Shown here piece after piece: positions 22,102-35,848 of a DNA stretch of 64,000 nucleotides. The first letter of the stretch is position 1. The number at the start of each line of letters is the position of its first letter. This DNA is from Gloeophyllum trabeum ATCC 11539 (lineage: Eukaryota > Basidiomycota > Agaricomycetes > Gloeophyllales > Gloeophyllaceae). Location of the stretch: NCBI RefSeq assembly GCF_000344685.1, contig NW_006920416.1:189819-253818 (forward strand). Direction: 5' to 3'. Position numbers and translations under genes: made by a program. The notes beneath the pieces are model-generated. The model did not search any database. It saw only the letters and a program-made list of their open reading frames with translations, and was not told the origin of the DNA.

Positions 22102-24463
22102 ATGTCGAATCACAGCTCTTCGCGCTCCCCCTCGCCGGCTTCCGCGGCCTCTTCTCCGTCCGTCTCCTCCGAGTCCACTTTGCTCTCGTCCGTTGCCCCC
22201 TCTGCCCACACACTCATCGTCCTCCCCTCCCCCGCTTTCGCTGACCCCAAGTTCCTAGCTGCAGTCGCCGAGGAGTTGGAACCCAGCTCCGGTGACCTGC
22301 TCGTCCTTCTGGCGCGCGGGCCCGGCGCAGAGGATGAGGACTGGCTGCAAGACGCTTTTGCGCACCTCGGCCGCGAATATTGCGCCGACGAGAGCGCTTT
22401 TGTTCCGTCCGCTGAGCTGGGCTGGAGGGAGGTCCAATGCCAGGTTGGCGGTGAGTTGTTGAAAGGGTGGGATAGGCTCATGCTGAAATCGTGTAGGTGC
22501 CGGTGCGAAGTATTATGTGAAAGAGAAGGGGAGCCGGGCTGCGAGCCCTGCTCCCTCCGCGGATACGTTCAGATTCAAAGTCGATGCCAACGCGGGCAAT
22601 GTAAAGGTCAGCTCTGCAGCCTTCTCAATTCTCGTCGCATGCTAAGCCATCGACAGTACACCCCCGCTGCCCTGCTGAACCTCCTCTCCTCCACGCGCCT
22701 GCGGAGCCTCTTCTCCCTCCCCTCCCCCTCCCACACGCACACCCTCCACATCCTCGAGCGCGCCCTCGTCTCCTTCCCGCCCCTCCCCCCGCTTCCCGCC
22801 GCCTTCGGCCTCCCCACGCGCGCCGACTGGGCGCACCTCTGGGCCGCCTGGGACACCGTCACGCTGCGCATGATCCCGCCGGGCATGCTGCACCAGAAGC
22901 CGATCGACCTCCGCCACAAGTGCCTCTTCTACATCGGGCACATCCCGACCTTCCTGGACATGCTGCTGAGCAAGACGACGGGCGAGGACGGGTGCGAGCC
23001 GCGCTGGTTCTGGAACATATTCGAGCGCGGGATCGACCCGCACATCGACGACCCCGAGCACTGCCATGTACGTCTGCGCTGCCCTTTCCCGCTCGTCCTG
23101 CCCAGCTGAGATATCGCAGCCCCACTCGGAGGTGCCGACGCGCGACGAGGACTGGCCGGCCCTCCCGCAGATCCTCGCGTTCCGCGACGCGGTGCGCGCG
23201 CGCCTCCTGCGGGTGTACGACGAGCTCGCCGCGGGGACGCGCCCGCTCACGCGCCGCCTCGCGCGCACGATCGTGTTGTGCCTGGAGCACGAGGGGTTCC
23301 ACGTCGAGGTGCGTCTGTCCGTCAACCCTCGAGCGGCGTACGTACTGGTACTGGTACTGATGAGGACGGCACGCAGACGCTGCTGTACATGCTCATCCAG
23401 CGCGCGGGCACGGGCACGCTCCCGCCGCCGGGGCCCGTCCCGCCCTTCGAGGCGCTCGCGAGGCAGTGGGCGGCCACCCCGCCGCCGGCGACGCGCACGG
23501 TCACGCTCGGGCCTGCCACCGTCGTGCTGGGGCACGACGACCAGGAGTCGGAGGACCTGCTCGAGGTACGCTTGCCCCCCCCCCTTTCCCCGGAAAGCGC
23601 TGATGCGATCATGACGGCGCGCAGGAGAACGCGCTGAGCGTGGAGGGCCACGCGTTCGGGTGGGACAACGAGAGCCCGCGGCGCGCGGTCGCGGTCGGGC
23701 GCGTCGCGTTCGAGTGGCGCCCGGTGTCCAACGCCGAGTTCCGCGCGTTCTGGGAGGAGCGGGGGGCTGAAATCCAGATGCCCGCGAGCTGGGTGCTCGA
23801 CGCGGGCGAGCTCAAGGTCAGCGCCCCTTCCCTCCCTCCCCCTAACGCTAACCGGTGCTCACTCAGGTCCGCACGCTGTACGGCCCCGTCGCGTTCGCCG
23901 TCGCGGCGCACTGGCCCGTGCTGACGTCGTACGACAACCTGGCCGCGTACGCCGCGCGCCAGGGCGGGCGCCTGCCCACCGAGCCCGAGCTGCGGCTCTT
24001 CCTCGACACGTACGACGCCGGGCACGCGGGCGGGGGCAACGTCGGGTTCCGGCACTGGCACCCCGTTCCGTGAGTCTCCTTTCCCCTCCCCCCCCCGCCC
24101 CCTGACTGGCCGAGCTGACGCGGGGTGACAGGGCGACGGCGGGCGTGGACGGCGGCAAGGGCACGAACGGCGGCGTCTGGGAGTGGACGTCGACCAAGTT
24201 CGACGGGCACCCGGGGCTCGACCCGACGGGGCTCTTCACGGGGTACTCGACGGATTTCTTCGACGCGGTGCACCACGTCGTCGTGAGTCCCCCTTGCTTC
24301 ACCCCTCCCGTTTTCCCCAGCTGACTCGGGTGAATGGATGCTGCAGCTCGGCGCGTCGTACGCGACGATCCCGCGCCTCGCGGGCCGGCGGACGCTGCGC
24401 AACTTTTACCAGCACAATTATCCGTACCCGTGGGTGGCGGCGCGGGTCGTGTATGATGCGTGA
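22102..24463 (+). CDS. Egt1-like sulfoxide synthase (DinB_2 plus FGE-sulfatase domains) without EgtD domain
   Basis: Predicted exons: 22102-22450, 22497-22606, 22657-23067, 23120-23308, 23377-23565, 23625-23816, 23867-24069, 24132-24282, 24347-24463; 636 residues. The region from about residue 155 follows fungal Egt1: WDTVTLRMIP, FYIGHIPTFLD, IFERGIDPHIDDPEHCH, then EHEGFHVET with the two His iron ligands of the HxxxH type. The C-terminal domain has GHAFGWDNESPRR, NGGVWEWTSTKFD, YSTDFFDAVHHVVLGASY and NYPYPWVAARVV. EgtB/Egt1 enzymes form the C-S bond of ergothioneine. Full fungal Egt1 begins with an EgtD methyltransferase; here the first about 155 residues are unrelated and Ser-rich. Substrate and true pathway are therefore uncertain. 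Confidence 0.88.
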
Positions 24464-24679
24464 GGGTCCCTTTGGCGGGGGAGGATAGCTGCTTCTTGGC
24501 CGGCTTCGCCTGGTGATATAGAGGATTGCCGATGTATTTGTATGATACTGTACATTGTTCCCTCCTTGCGTTATATCCTGGATGTTTTTGCTCTCGTCCT
24601 AGCGCGTATTCGATGCTTGTACCTATGTGATGTACTATGTGCAGTTAGTATGGATTTGCTTTGATCAAGCCCACCGACT

Positions 24680-26622
24680 GTGGCATATTCTGTGGCGGAT
24701 GCGTTCATCGCGTCTCAATTAACACGCCACCCACCCGCATTTTACTCTGCGTGCTTCGCCGTGGCCCTGCTCGTTTGCTTTGTCTACGCGAACATCCAGG
24801 GTGCTAAGCTGCAGCCACATCCTCTCTTCCCCGGGTACCACCTCATCCGATTCGCCGAGCCGCCGTTCCAGGCGTACTTGTTTCCCGATGTAGTAAAGGA
24901 GGGGTACTGCTTGCTTGTGGGCAGCTTTCTCCTATACCGAGACTCTAAGCTGATCTTCTGTCTCCTTAGATTCCCGAGACACCGGTCCCGCGGGATCCGC
25001 CCACAGTCTCTTTCTGGAAGCATATTGCCGAGCTCCCACCAGTCGAGTATCGCGCAGGCAGCTGGAAACTCTGGAGTGGCGGCTCGGAGGTCCCGGATCA
25101 GATTCCAAACGCAGACGAAGACCATGTCTCTGTGTTTGTCGTTCCCTGGAATCAATACGAGCGACTCAACGAGTCGACCGACCGCTTGACCGAGCTACGA
25201 GAGACCGCCCTCTCACGCGATTATGGTCGGGAATCCCCCTCGCAGGGCGCTCCCTCTTCTAGGTTTCGAGCCTGCATGGACCTCAGCCGTCATGCCTTCC
25301 ACTTTGGCAGGCCGAAGGACGACAGATTATACCCCATCCCGATCGCGCTCCTCCAGCCTGAATTCGCGCGCTTTCAAGAGGACCTCCGTTCCGCCCCTCC
25401 CGACCCCTCTCTGTCGCCCCTCGCCTGGCGCTGGCTCTGGGAGCTCTCGCCCTTGTTTGAGTCAGAGAAGAGTCGGGAGAGTGCTTTGGCCGAACTGCTG
25501 GCCCCGCTGTTCGGTGAGGGCGTCGACGTTCAGAAGAACAACAGGGGCGCGTACACGACCAGCGGCGACACTGGCCACCGGAGACTCCCGGCAATGCCAG
25601 TACTCATTAAGGTCAGGAACGAGACTACCGAAGGAAACTCTGACCGTGTGCTCGTATAAGGAAGGCATACGTCTCGTTTCAACCGAGGATGCTTACAAGG
25701 AGGTGAGGCGGACGCGATTGCCGTCTATCTTGATACTGCACAATGGTACGTTCAGTGACGGCGTCGATATACTGAGACGTTTCACGAGTCCGTAGGTCCC
25801 ATTATCCAAGTCTTCGGCGCCTTGTGGCTGGCGGAGGGGTATATCGAAGTGCTCTCCGCTTCCATCCCTCTCTATTTCAGTCTGCACAACGCGTGGGCGA
25901 TGGAGGATCTCGTGAGATTTATGACCGCCCTCCGACGTCTCTACCAGTCCCTCGCCCAGATTTACAGGGATCCTCTCAGCCACACCGTCGACCCAGACCA
26001 AGTCGAGTTTCCGTACCCTATCTCTTATCCTGTGGGCATCCTTCCCGACGAAGGCTCCGGCGACCGCATGCTAGTATCTTTCACCTATATCAAACGCCTC
26101 AGCTCCGTCCGGTTGGTGCTCTCCGCCCGCACCGAGCGCGGCGCAGACATCATCGTCAAGTTCGGCGAGCTGGGCGGATCCTACGGGGCGGAGGCGCACC
26201 AGGCCGTCGCACGCGCGGGCCTTGCGCCCTCGCTGCTCAGCTACTCGCGTCTTCCCGGGAAAATATGAATGTTCGTGATGAGTCTTTTGCCCGCGGGATA
26301 CAAGTCGTGCAGCACCTACTCCCAGCTCCCTGGGCCCTGCACAGCGGCAGTCAGGGAGACCGTCAAGCGGTTCCACGCGCTGGGGTACGTGCACGGGGAC
26401 ATCCGTGATACGAATGTCTTTGTCAGCGAAGGCTATGGCGGCGGCTGGGAGTGCGCGCTCATCGATTTTGACTGGGCCGGCCGTGCTGGTGAGGCGAGGT
26501 ACCCCCTCGGAGTGTTCGACAATGACGCCGTTTGGAGGCCGCAGAAGTATATGGACGGCCAGTTGATCACTGCTGATGATGATCTCCAGACGATGGAGGA
26601 ATTCTTTGACCGCCGACGTTAA
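24680..26622 (+). pseudogene. Broken fungal protein-kinase-like gene
   Basis: The C-terminal half has kinase-lobe motifs: HGDIRDTNVFV (catalytic loop with its Asp), LIDFDWAGRAGEARYP (DFD in place of DFG) and NDAVWRPQKYMDG. This is the layout of the expanded Agaricomycete protein-kinase-like family. Damage: no ATG in frame at the 5' end; the frame shifts near 25640 between VRNETTEGNSD and the block ending PSILILHNG; a TGA at 26266-26268 replaces what family spacing suggests is a Trp (LPGKI*MFVMSLL). Introns at 24890-24969 and about 25746-25796 still look normal. Recent loss of function is inferred; sequencing error at two sites cannot be excluded. Confidence 0.75.
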
Positions 26623-26624
26623 GT

Positions 26625-27477
26625 ACTGGTTGGAGTGTCGGTAGGTTCCTGTTCCATGTCCCCGCAGCTCGTGGTAGGTTCTGTGTGCCTCTCCACCAGG
26701 ATTTCATAATGTGAAAGTAATGCTTACTATGTACATTGACGAGGGGTGCGAAGACAAATGATATCAAAGACCTGGATCATGGACAAGCTGAAGTCCAGAT
26801 AACACTTCCGACACCCGATGAGTAGTTTGCCCGACAAGCACGCAGTTGACTCCGTCTGCACTTCGAGGTAACGACCGTTACTCGGCTGATGGTCAAACTA
26901 CGAATGCGGGAATCTCTCTCCCCGGCCGAATTAGGCTGAAGGACGGCGGAGAGCCACCATTCGACCACAGCTCTCTGAAGCCAACGACAGTCTTCACCTC
27001 TCCTCGGGAGACGTGCGGTCAATAATCGTACGAGCACTTTGTAAATGGCGGGAGCACGCTTTGCCTAGGAGATGCATCATTTGCTTGAGACCCACCACAT
27101 TGCACGTATGAGACACTGAGCAGCTCCATGTCCAGCGGGAAAGCTGTATATTCCACAGGCGAAAATCTAACTGACAAAACGTACACCGCAAGAGCCAATA
27201 CACCGAAGATGTTGTTACTACTAACAAATAGGAACCACGAGGGCTGGATATATATACCGCAACAGAATTGCAAGCCAACGAGAGTGAGCGAGTCCGATGG
27301 GGAGGTTAGGGGTGGTCGGACGGCGGTGTGGTGAAAGACAAGAGGGAGATAAAATAATAGCGAGGAAAGGATGACGCCAGAACGGGCGTCGCGGTATCAC
27401 CAAACAACAAGAGGACCCAAGCAAAGCCAAGAACACCGCAGCAGGCAAGCGAATGACCATCGTCGTATAAGAGCGCT
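26625..27477. other. Intergenic, no supported gene
   Basis: Between the 3' end of the kinase pseudogene and the 3' end of NoxR. Only short frames are present, and no repeat was recognised. Confidence 0.5.
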
Positions 27478-29744
27478 TCACACGTCGGTACACCAGATCT
27501 CCAGCTTCCCCTCCGGCTTGCCCTTTGCGCTCTCGCGCGCCGTCTCGATCGCGAGCTCGTAGTCGCTGTCGTCCCGGAGGGACACCTTCCCGCCGTCCTC
27601 GTCCTTGAACTTCATCCCCAGGCCGCCCATCGCCTTGCCGAACTTCTGGCAGACGCGGTCCATGAACTCGTCGAACGGCGTCTCGGGCGTGAGCGCCATG
27701 CCGCGGACGTCATCTTGGTAATGGAGCTGGTCGGCACAATCACTGTCAGCTGTAATCCTTAACCTGCTAAGAAAACGACGCTTACCTTGACCCTAATCTT
27801 GACCAGCTCAAACGGCCCATCCTCATAGTCACCACTAACGTACCCCTCCTCCTCTTCCTCATACGTATACTGACTGGGCGCCCGACTCCTCGTCGTCCCC
27901 CGCCTCGTCACCTTCCTCCTCAGGCCCCCCGAGCTGCTCCCATACGAGCTTGCCGCATACGCACTCGGCGGCGGGCCGCGCGTGCTCGCCATCCTGCTCG
28001 GCGCCGCAGGCGGCGGGTTCGTCGGGTTCGCATTATTCCTCGCCCACGCCGCGACGCGCTCAGGGCCCGCCGGCAGCGGCGGCGGCGGCGGCGGCGCCTC
28101 CTCCCCGCCGTACGAATCAATATAATCGTCGTAGAACTCCGTCAGCCGCCCGCCGCCCCCGGCCGCGGCGCCCTTCGCGGGCGGCGACGGCGCACCCTCC
28201 TCGGGGCTGCGCGGGCTGGCAGCCGCCTGCGGCTTCTTCACGCTGAGCGCGCGCGCGGGGCCCGCGCCGCCGATACCGGGGCGCGTGCCCATGGTGTTGC
28301 TGCGCCCCAGGGGCGCAGGCGCAGGCGCGGGCGCGGGCGCGCCGGTGGGCGACGGGGCGCCGCCGGGGCGCAGGCCGGCGATGCGGTCGCGCGCGTTCGG
28401 GTCGACCTGGATCGTCGTCTTGGAGCGGCTGAGGTTCGTCGGGCGGGGCATATCGTCTTCGCGTTCTGTGCGTGTGCGTCAGGAACGTGAGTGGGGGAGA
28501 GGGGAGGAGCGGGTACGTACTGGGAGGGAGGTTGGGCACGGTCACGCTGCGGTCGAGGCTCGGGGGCGTGTCCACGAGGACGCCCGTCGGCGTGATGCCC
28601 TGCCGCAGGCGCGCGATGCCGCTGAACTCGGTGAATGCGTCGTTTGCGTCGCTCGCTGCCACGAGTTTCTAGTATGCGTTTTAGTGGATAAATACACCGA
28701 CAAGAATGTGCAGACGAACCGCTTTGCCCATGTAATCCTTGGCCTTGGCATTCTTGAGCTTGTTCTCGCTCGGTCGGTACAGGACGCCCACGGGCTACCT
28801 CACGCACATAAGCCCCCCGCCCTCATATTAACGAAAATCGCACTCACGATACTAAACACCGTGTACCCCTCGCCGCGATCCTGGATCGCGTCGTCGATCA
28901 CGCTGTGCTCCTCCGTCGCCTTCTCCCGCCTGGCTTCCTCCATGTCCTGCAGCCCCTCTGCGACACGGCCCATGTAGATCTGCGCGAGGCCCTTGTTGAA
29001 GAGGACCTCGGCGGAGTAGAGCTTAAATTTCAGGCCGATTTGCTCGTAGTTGCTGGAGCACGGTCAGATGGAAAGGCAGCCGGGCAGGGCGGACGGGGAG
29101 AGACGTACATGGCTTGGTTGCCCCGGAGGAAGAGGAGGGCTTCTTCGAAGTCCTTGAAGGCGAGGTCGTAGCGACCCAGGAGGAAGTTGGAGACGCCGCA
29201 TTGGAAGTATCTAGACAACGCGAGGGGTGTAAGTTAGGTTGCTATAAACGGGCATGAGGACAGATGGAGCGGCGTTTCGTAGATATCCCGCTATGCTGTT
29301 GCACGATAAACGGCTCCCGGAGACGCGTGATGCAAGAAGAGGCTGTGTACCAATTTGCTGGCATACAGCGCGTCCCTCGCGAACATCTCGTTCATAAGCC
29401 CATAACACCCTTGCGAATGCCTCCCCGAGGCCCGTCAAGACGAAGAGGGGGGTATGACACTCACGCAACGGCTAGATATTGGTCAAGTTGAGTGGCGGCG
29501 ATGAATTGCTCGACGGCGGCTTCGTGCTCGCCGAGGGTCGCGTAGATGAGACCCATGTTTGTGAGGATCTTGGACGAGTCCGCGATGCGCTGCACGGTCA
29601 AATTTCCGAGGTTACCGCCGTTGCCGGGCGCATATACCGAGTGAGACAACGCACCGAAAAGAGGTCCAAGGCCTTCTCAAAGTCCTCCTCGTCGTACGCC
29701 TTCAGGGCAGCGGCCCAGGTCTCGAGCTCGGCTTTCAAAGACAT
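27478..29744 (-). CDS. noxR: NADPH oxidase regulator NoxR (p67phox homologue)
   Basis: Predicted exons: 29744-29655, 29589-29465, 29210-29109, 29052-28848, 28794-28720, 28668-28521, 28465-27786, 27726-27478; 557 residues. The N-terminal about 120 residues form TPR repeats (ILTNMGLIYATLGEHEAAVE, AYFQCGVSNFLLGRYDLAF), which in p67phox bind Rac. An activation region follows (EGYTVFSIPVGVLYRPSE). The C-terminus is a PB1 domain (DVRGMALTPETPFDEF to LEIWCTDV). A Pro/Ala/Gly-rich linker of about 200 residues lies between. NoxR activates NoxA/NoxB at the membrane and controls ROS signalling in hyphal growth and development. The 254-base intron at 29211-29464 is long for this genome, yet the flanking protein is continuous. 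Confidence 0.95.
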
Positions 29745-32700
29745 GCTTGCAGTGGTATTGGTAGTTGTAGTGGATTATCGGTTCCGCAGTAACAGAGCGA
29801 GTGCAGAGAGATGTCGGGCGTTGTCAAAGGCAGCGTGCCGGACGCAAATATGAAAGACTGGTCTTGACAATAAGAAATGTTTCTAGATAAAACAGCTAGA
29901 AAAGAAAACGAAAAGGAAAGAATGAGCGGAAGAGAGGGCGGAGGAGACGCAGTCTGCGGGACTCACGCGGCGGCGAGGAGGATTATAACGGCGCTCGCTG
30001 CACAGATCTGATCACTGTCGCTAGGCAATGCGTGACGTGATGGACGTGACCCCGTCAACGTCGTCTCGATGCCGCCGGGAACGTCGTGCGCGTCCTCGAG
30101 CAAATGCAGCCCAGCGAGCAGGCAGCGTTTCGTCGCCGTCTCGCTCGGCCTGCACACCTTATATATCGTTGCCGCGCGTGCTCATTTGTATTCCCGAGTC
30201 GTACAACACGCGCGACAACGAGGCGTTGCTATGTTCAACTGGGATATGCTCTTTCCATCTGTTCTCACGTCGACAGCCGGCGTCTGGGACGAGCCAGACG
30301 AGGCCGGAGTCTCTTCGTCTACAAATTGGACGTCTCTCGCTGCGAGTCTATACAAATGTTGTCTGGATGTGTGCTTCCAGTTCGCTGACACTGGCGTCGT
30401 CCCTGCGGGCTGTTCGCTGCCTGTGACATGAGGTATAACTTCCATGAAAGGCTCCGGATGCCAACGCTCGTCGTATCTCGGGCACCACTGCGACATACTG
30501 CACTCATCTCTAGGAATAGCATACGCGTAACTGTTTCAATCCTGCTATCCTGCATGCATGGTCAACACCTAGCCAAAATAACAAGGCCTTAGGCAGACAT
30601 CAGCGTGTCTCCACTGTATCATCCTCTGCGGTTCCGCTCTCGGTGCGTCAATCAATCCCTACGAATAGTGACGTGTATTCATCTTTCTCCTTGACAAGCA
30701 CGGCCTTCCGCCTTCCCAGGGGGTGTCCAGCTATCATCTAACTCTCGCAGGCTTGCAAGTTGCTTGACGGCGAGTTTCAGAGGTAGTGTGCGTGTTGTGA
30801 ATCTGCACGTCTGCTATGCACGTGTATGCTGCCACCCTCACAACCGTTCCCTCCATATCACGATTGTGCTCCATCTCAGAATAGGACAGGGTGATTGAAG
30901 CCTCAAGCCAACCCTCGAGTACAGAGAAGAACCGAGGATTCCAGGCCAAATTTGTGACAGTTCCCTGGCCCCCTCCGAGCGTAGGTGCACGCGGCTTACA
31001 CCAAGTTTGACCTCCGCCAGAGGTACGTTCCATTACGGCCCCGCTTTTCTTATACGCGATGTCAGGTGCAGCCGGACCCGAACCTTTGTCTCTCGGCCGG
31101 CAGCTGCTATCCTGGGAGATGAAAAGTTCGACTTTACCTGCACCACCTCTACTCCCCATTCCGTACACGATGCCCTTGAACCTCTCTTCTCCCGAGATAA
31201 AAGCTGGCCCGGGACTGAAAGAATAATATTCCCGCCCGGCCGCGAGCCATTCCTCCCATCCCGCAAACACCAGGCTTCTTCCGCGTACGTTTCCTTCGCG
31301 GGACACCTGAGCCTCGTCTCCTTCAAAGGTCCCATCCCAGTAGCCCGCAAGGGTGCAAAGCCGAGGTACGCCTGCGCAGCCGTTCTTGGGGCAGCGCATC
31401 TCTCATAGCCAGTATTCCCGTCATCTTCCTACCGCTCGTCCAGATTATGACCTACATACACGTGCACCTGACATGATTATCTCCAGGTTTCGGCCAACGT
31501 GCCCCCGTCCTCCGGCTGGTGCACGAATTCGCCGGCGCCTGTTGAGGACTCGCGGCTCGAGGACTGACCCCACGCAGGAGACGCCGCTGACTATGCTAGC
31601 TACATCCCCTCTTCCGCCAAGCCCAACCGGTATCTCGTATACGAGTCTCATTCAACGACGGCTTCGTAAACAGTATACGTACGTTGGGTGCGATTTCGAT
31701 TGCAGTCATCTATCTCTTCCGGACATGGATCCATCGTATATATCGGATATTCGGTATGCACTGTGGCTCATGTCCAGAAGAGAGAGGAGGAGGCGATGAG
31801 GTCTCTAGCATGCACAGAGGTGTCATCGCGGTAGCCCACGGCGCCGGGGCTGCTTTCATACCTCGCACCAAACTCCAGGTCCGCCTCGCTGTCTCTCCTG
31901 AATGTACCAAAACACATAAACACAGCAGGATTGTATTCGTACGCCACGGAACAGGCGCACAAGACCTACAGCAAAGCGCTCGGACACGGAACAAGTCAGC
32001 ACTCGGGACGTTGTTCAGATGCGTCTGTCACACTCACTCGCGAGTCGTGACGTCGCTGTACGCGTGGTCAGTCAGTCGAGGTCAGGGCCTCGTTCTAGTG
32101 GGAGCATAAGCTCATGATATTGCGTTTCGTTCTCGACTCCACCGGTGGGACGGAACCCTAGAGAGTCTGGAGAAGGATGCGGAACGACCATGTTCATCCA
32201 TCCCGCTCCTGGGCGCAGGCGACGACGAACGCCGTCGTACTGTCCCGCTCTACTAGAACTAATTCTCCTTGTATAGGTATACTGTGTATGAATGCTTGTC
32301 AGATTTCGATAGCTTTCGGTATAAACTGTGTCCAATCCCGTCAAGGGTGGGTGCATGAAAATGCGCAAGTTGCACGATCCTTGCTGTGACGCAGCGAGAC
32401 CGTTGCAAGACAGCACCCCTGCTCTACATGTACTCCAAGCACGGGCTTCATTCTAGCTCTGACATACTTGTACAGCTGCCCAGCCCTAGGCCAACCAACC
32501 CGTATATCAACTGAGCATTGCGAGTCTGGAAAGCAATGAAGTAAATTGGGTCGATGATGTCTGTATTGCCGATACAAAAATCCATGGTACACACTCCCCG
32601 CGGGGAACCCTAATCCTACGCCAGATCCAACCGTATTAAGCATTACATCAATATCCAAAGACTACAAGAATGTCCCCTCAGTAGCATCAAGTACTTGCCT

Positions 32701-32799
32701 ACCACTCCTACATGTACAGCGCTGCACAGAAATCACTCGATAGAGTCTTACCCAAGACTAGCATTCCGATACCACCTTCCCTTCGGAGCCCAGACACAT
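29745..32799. other. Sparse region, one unassigned 221-codon ORF
   Basis: About 3 kb with no gene I can name. The best frame is on the minus strand at 30734-31399 (221 codons, LAGYWDGTFEGDEAQVS, SLVFAGWEEWLAAGREYYSF). It is long enough to be real, but it lacks recognisable motifs and competes with overlapping frames. The remainder holds promoter DNA of NoxR and the 3' flank of the MAP kinase. Confidence 0.35.
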
Positions 32800-34684
<1,885 letters not shown>

Positions 34685-35848
34685 CGCGCTGGCTATGTCG
34701 GCAGGAGAGCGCGCTGGATGGTGAAGAATGGAGGGATGCTGCAGCTATCGACCGCCCATAATTATATCGGCTAGATGTGCATCGATGGTTCCCACGCCTG
34801 CGAGCACAGCGCGGACACTGCCACCATCTTTGATCTCCAGAGCCACGCGAGATGAGCCGTTGATCTTGCCTTGTTTTACGCGAGGCCACAAAATGCCACA
34901 AATCCTGCAGCTCTGTGGACGACTGCACGTCGAACGCAATCCAAGTCTCAAGCGACTTTACTGGTCGAGGGTGCTCTATGGCGTGTCCCTGCACTTTCCT
35001 GAGAATCATCTGGCCGGAGGTAGCCTAAGGGCGGTGCGCAGCATCAAAGGATGAAACAGAACATTCAAAACCGAGTATCGACGCACCTTGGCTCTTAGGA
35101 GCGACGATCAGGAGTTGAGTTGAGTTTCATCGTTTAGGCCGCGGCTTCCTAGGAGGCTAGGGCAAGCAAAACCCTTCCAAGGACTGTTCGTCTCCAGCTG
35201 GAGCTAATAAAATCCCGAATCGGGGTCGCAATTACATGCTGTACGCGGCTCCAACCAAGGGTGTTGAAGCCCTAATGTGACTCGAGTCTCGCGAGTGCAG
35301 TGAAATCGATCCCGACTCACGAGAACATCAACCTGAAACTTGCGCGAATAAATGGGCATGGTGTCCAACATGAGCTGCGGTAACAAGGAGACACTCTGAC
35401 TGAAAGCCCGAAGGTCCTCACTAATAGCCGAGAGCACTTAGACAAGTCAGACTACGGTCTGTAGTATATCGGCAAGCGCGTAATGGGGAAGGAGGAGCAA
35501 GCGGTAAAGAGAGAATAGGCCATTCGAGCAAGCGACGCGCTCTTATAAGACCAGCAACATGACCCTTTCACCCAACCTTCACCTTAATGACGCGATGCGT
35601 GCGATCTTCAGCCACATATCCGCATAAGGCTTGCCCACTCCTATATATGGCAACCGTATGTAGTCCGACCTTCCAAATGCCCCAGGTATTTACCGCGTCG
35701 ATGAAGTCGACTCTCTTTACATTGCACAAACTTCACATCATCAACCCAAACTACTTCAAAGACTCCCAGTACTAATAGTCAAGACATTCCAAGAAATAAT
35801 AATATCACTACACCCGTTCGTTACAAGCAGCATTTTTGTGGCAATAAA
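34685..35848. other. Upstream region of SLT2, no supported gene
   Basis: Short frames only. It should hold the SLT2 promoter and the trpC 3' flank. Confidence 0.5.

Noticed and set aside
26266..26268. In-frame TGA as selenocysteine or programmed read-through
   Set aside because: Fungi of this kind lack known selenoprotein machinery, and the gene has other lesions, so a nonsense mutation is simpler.
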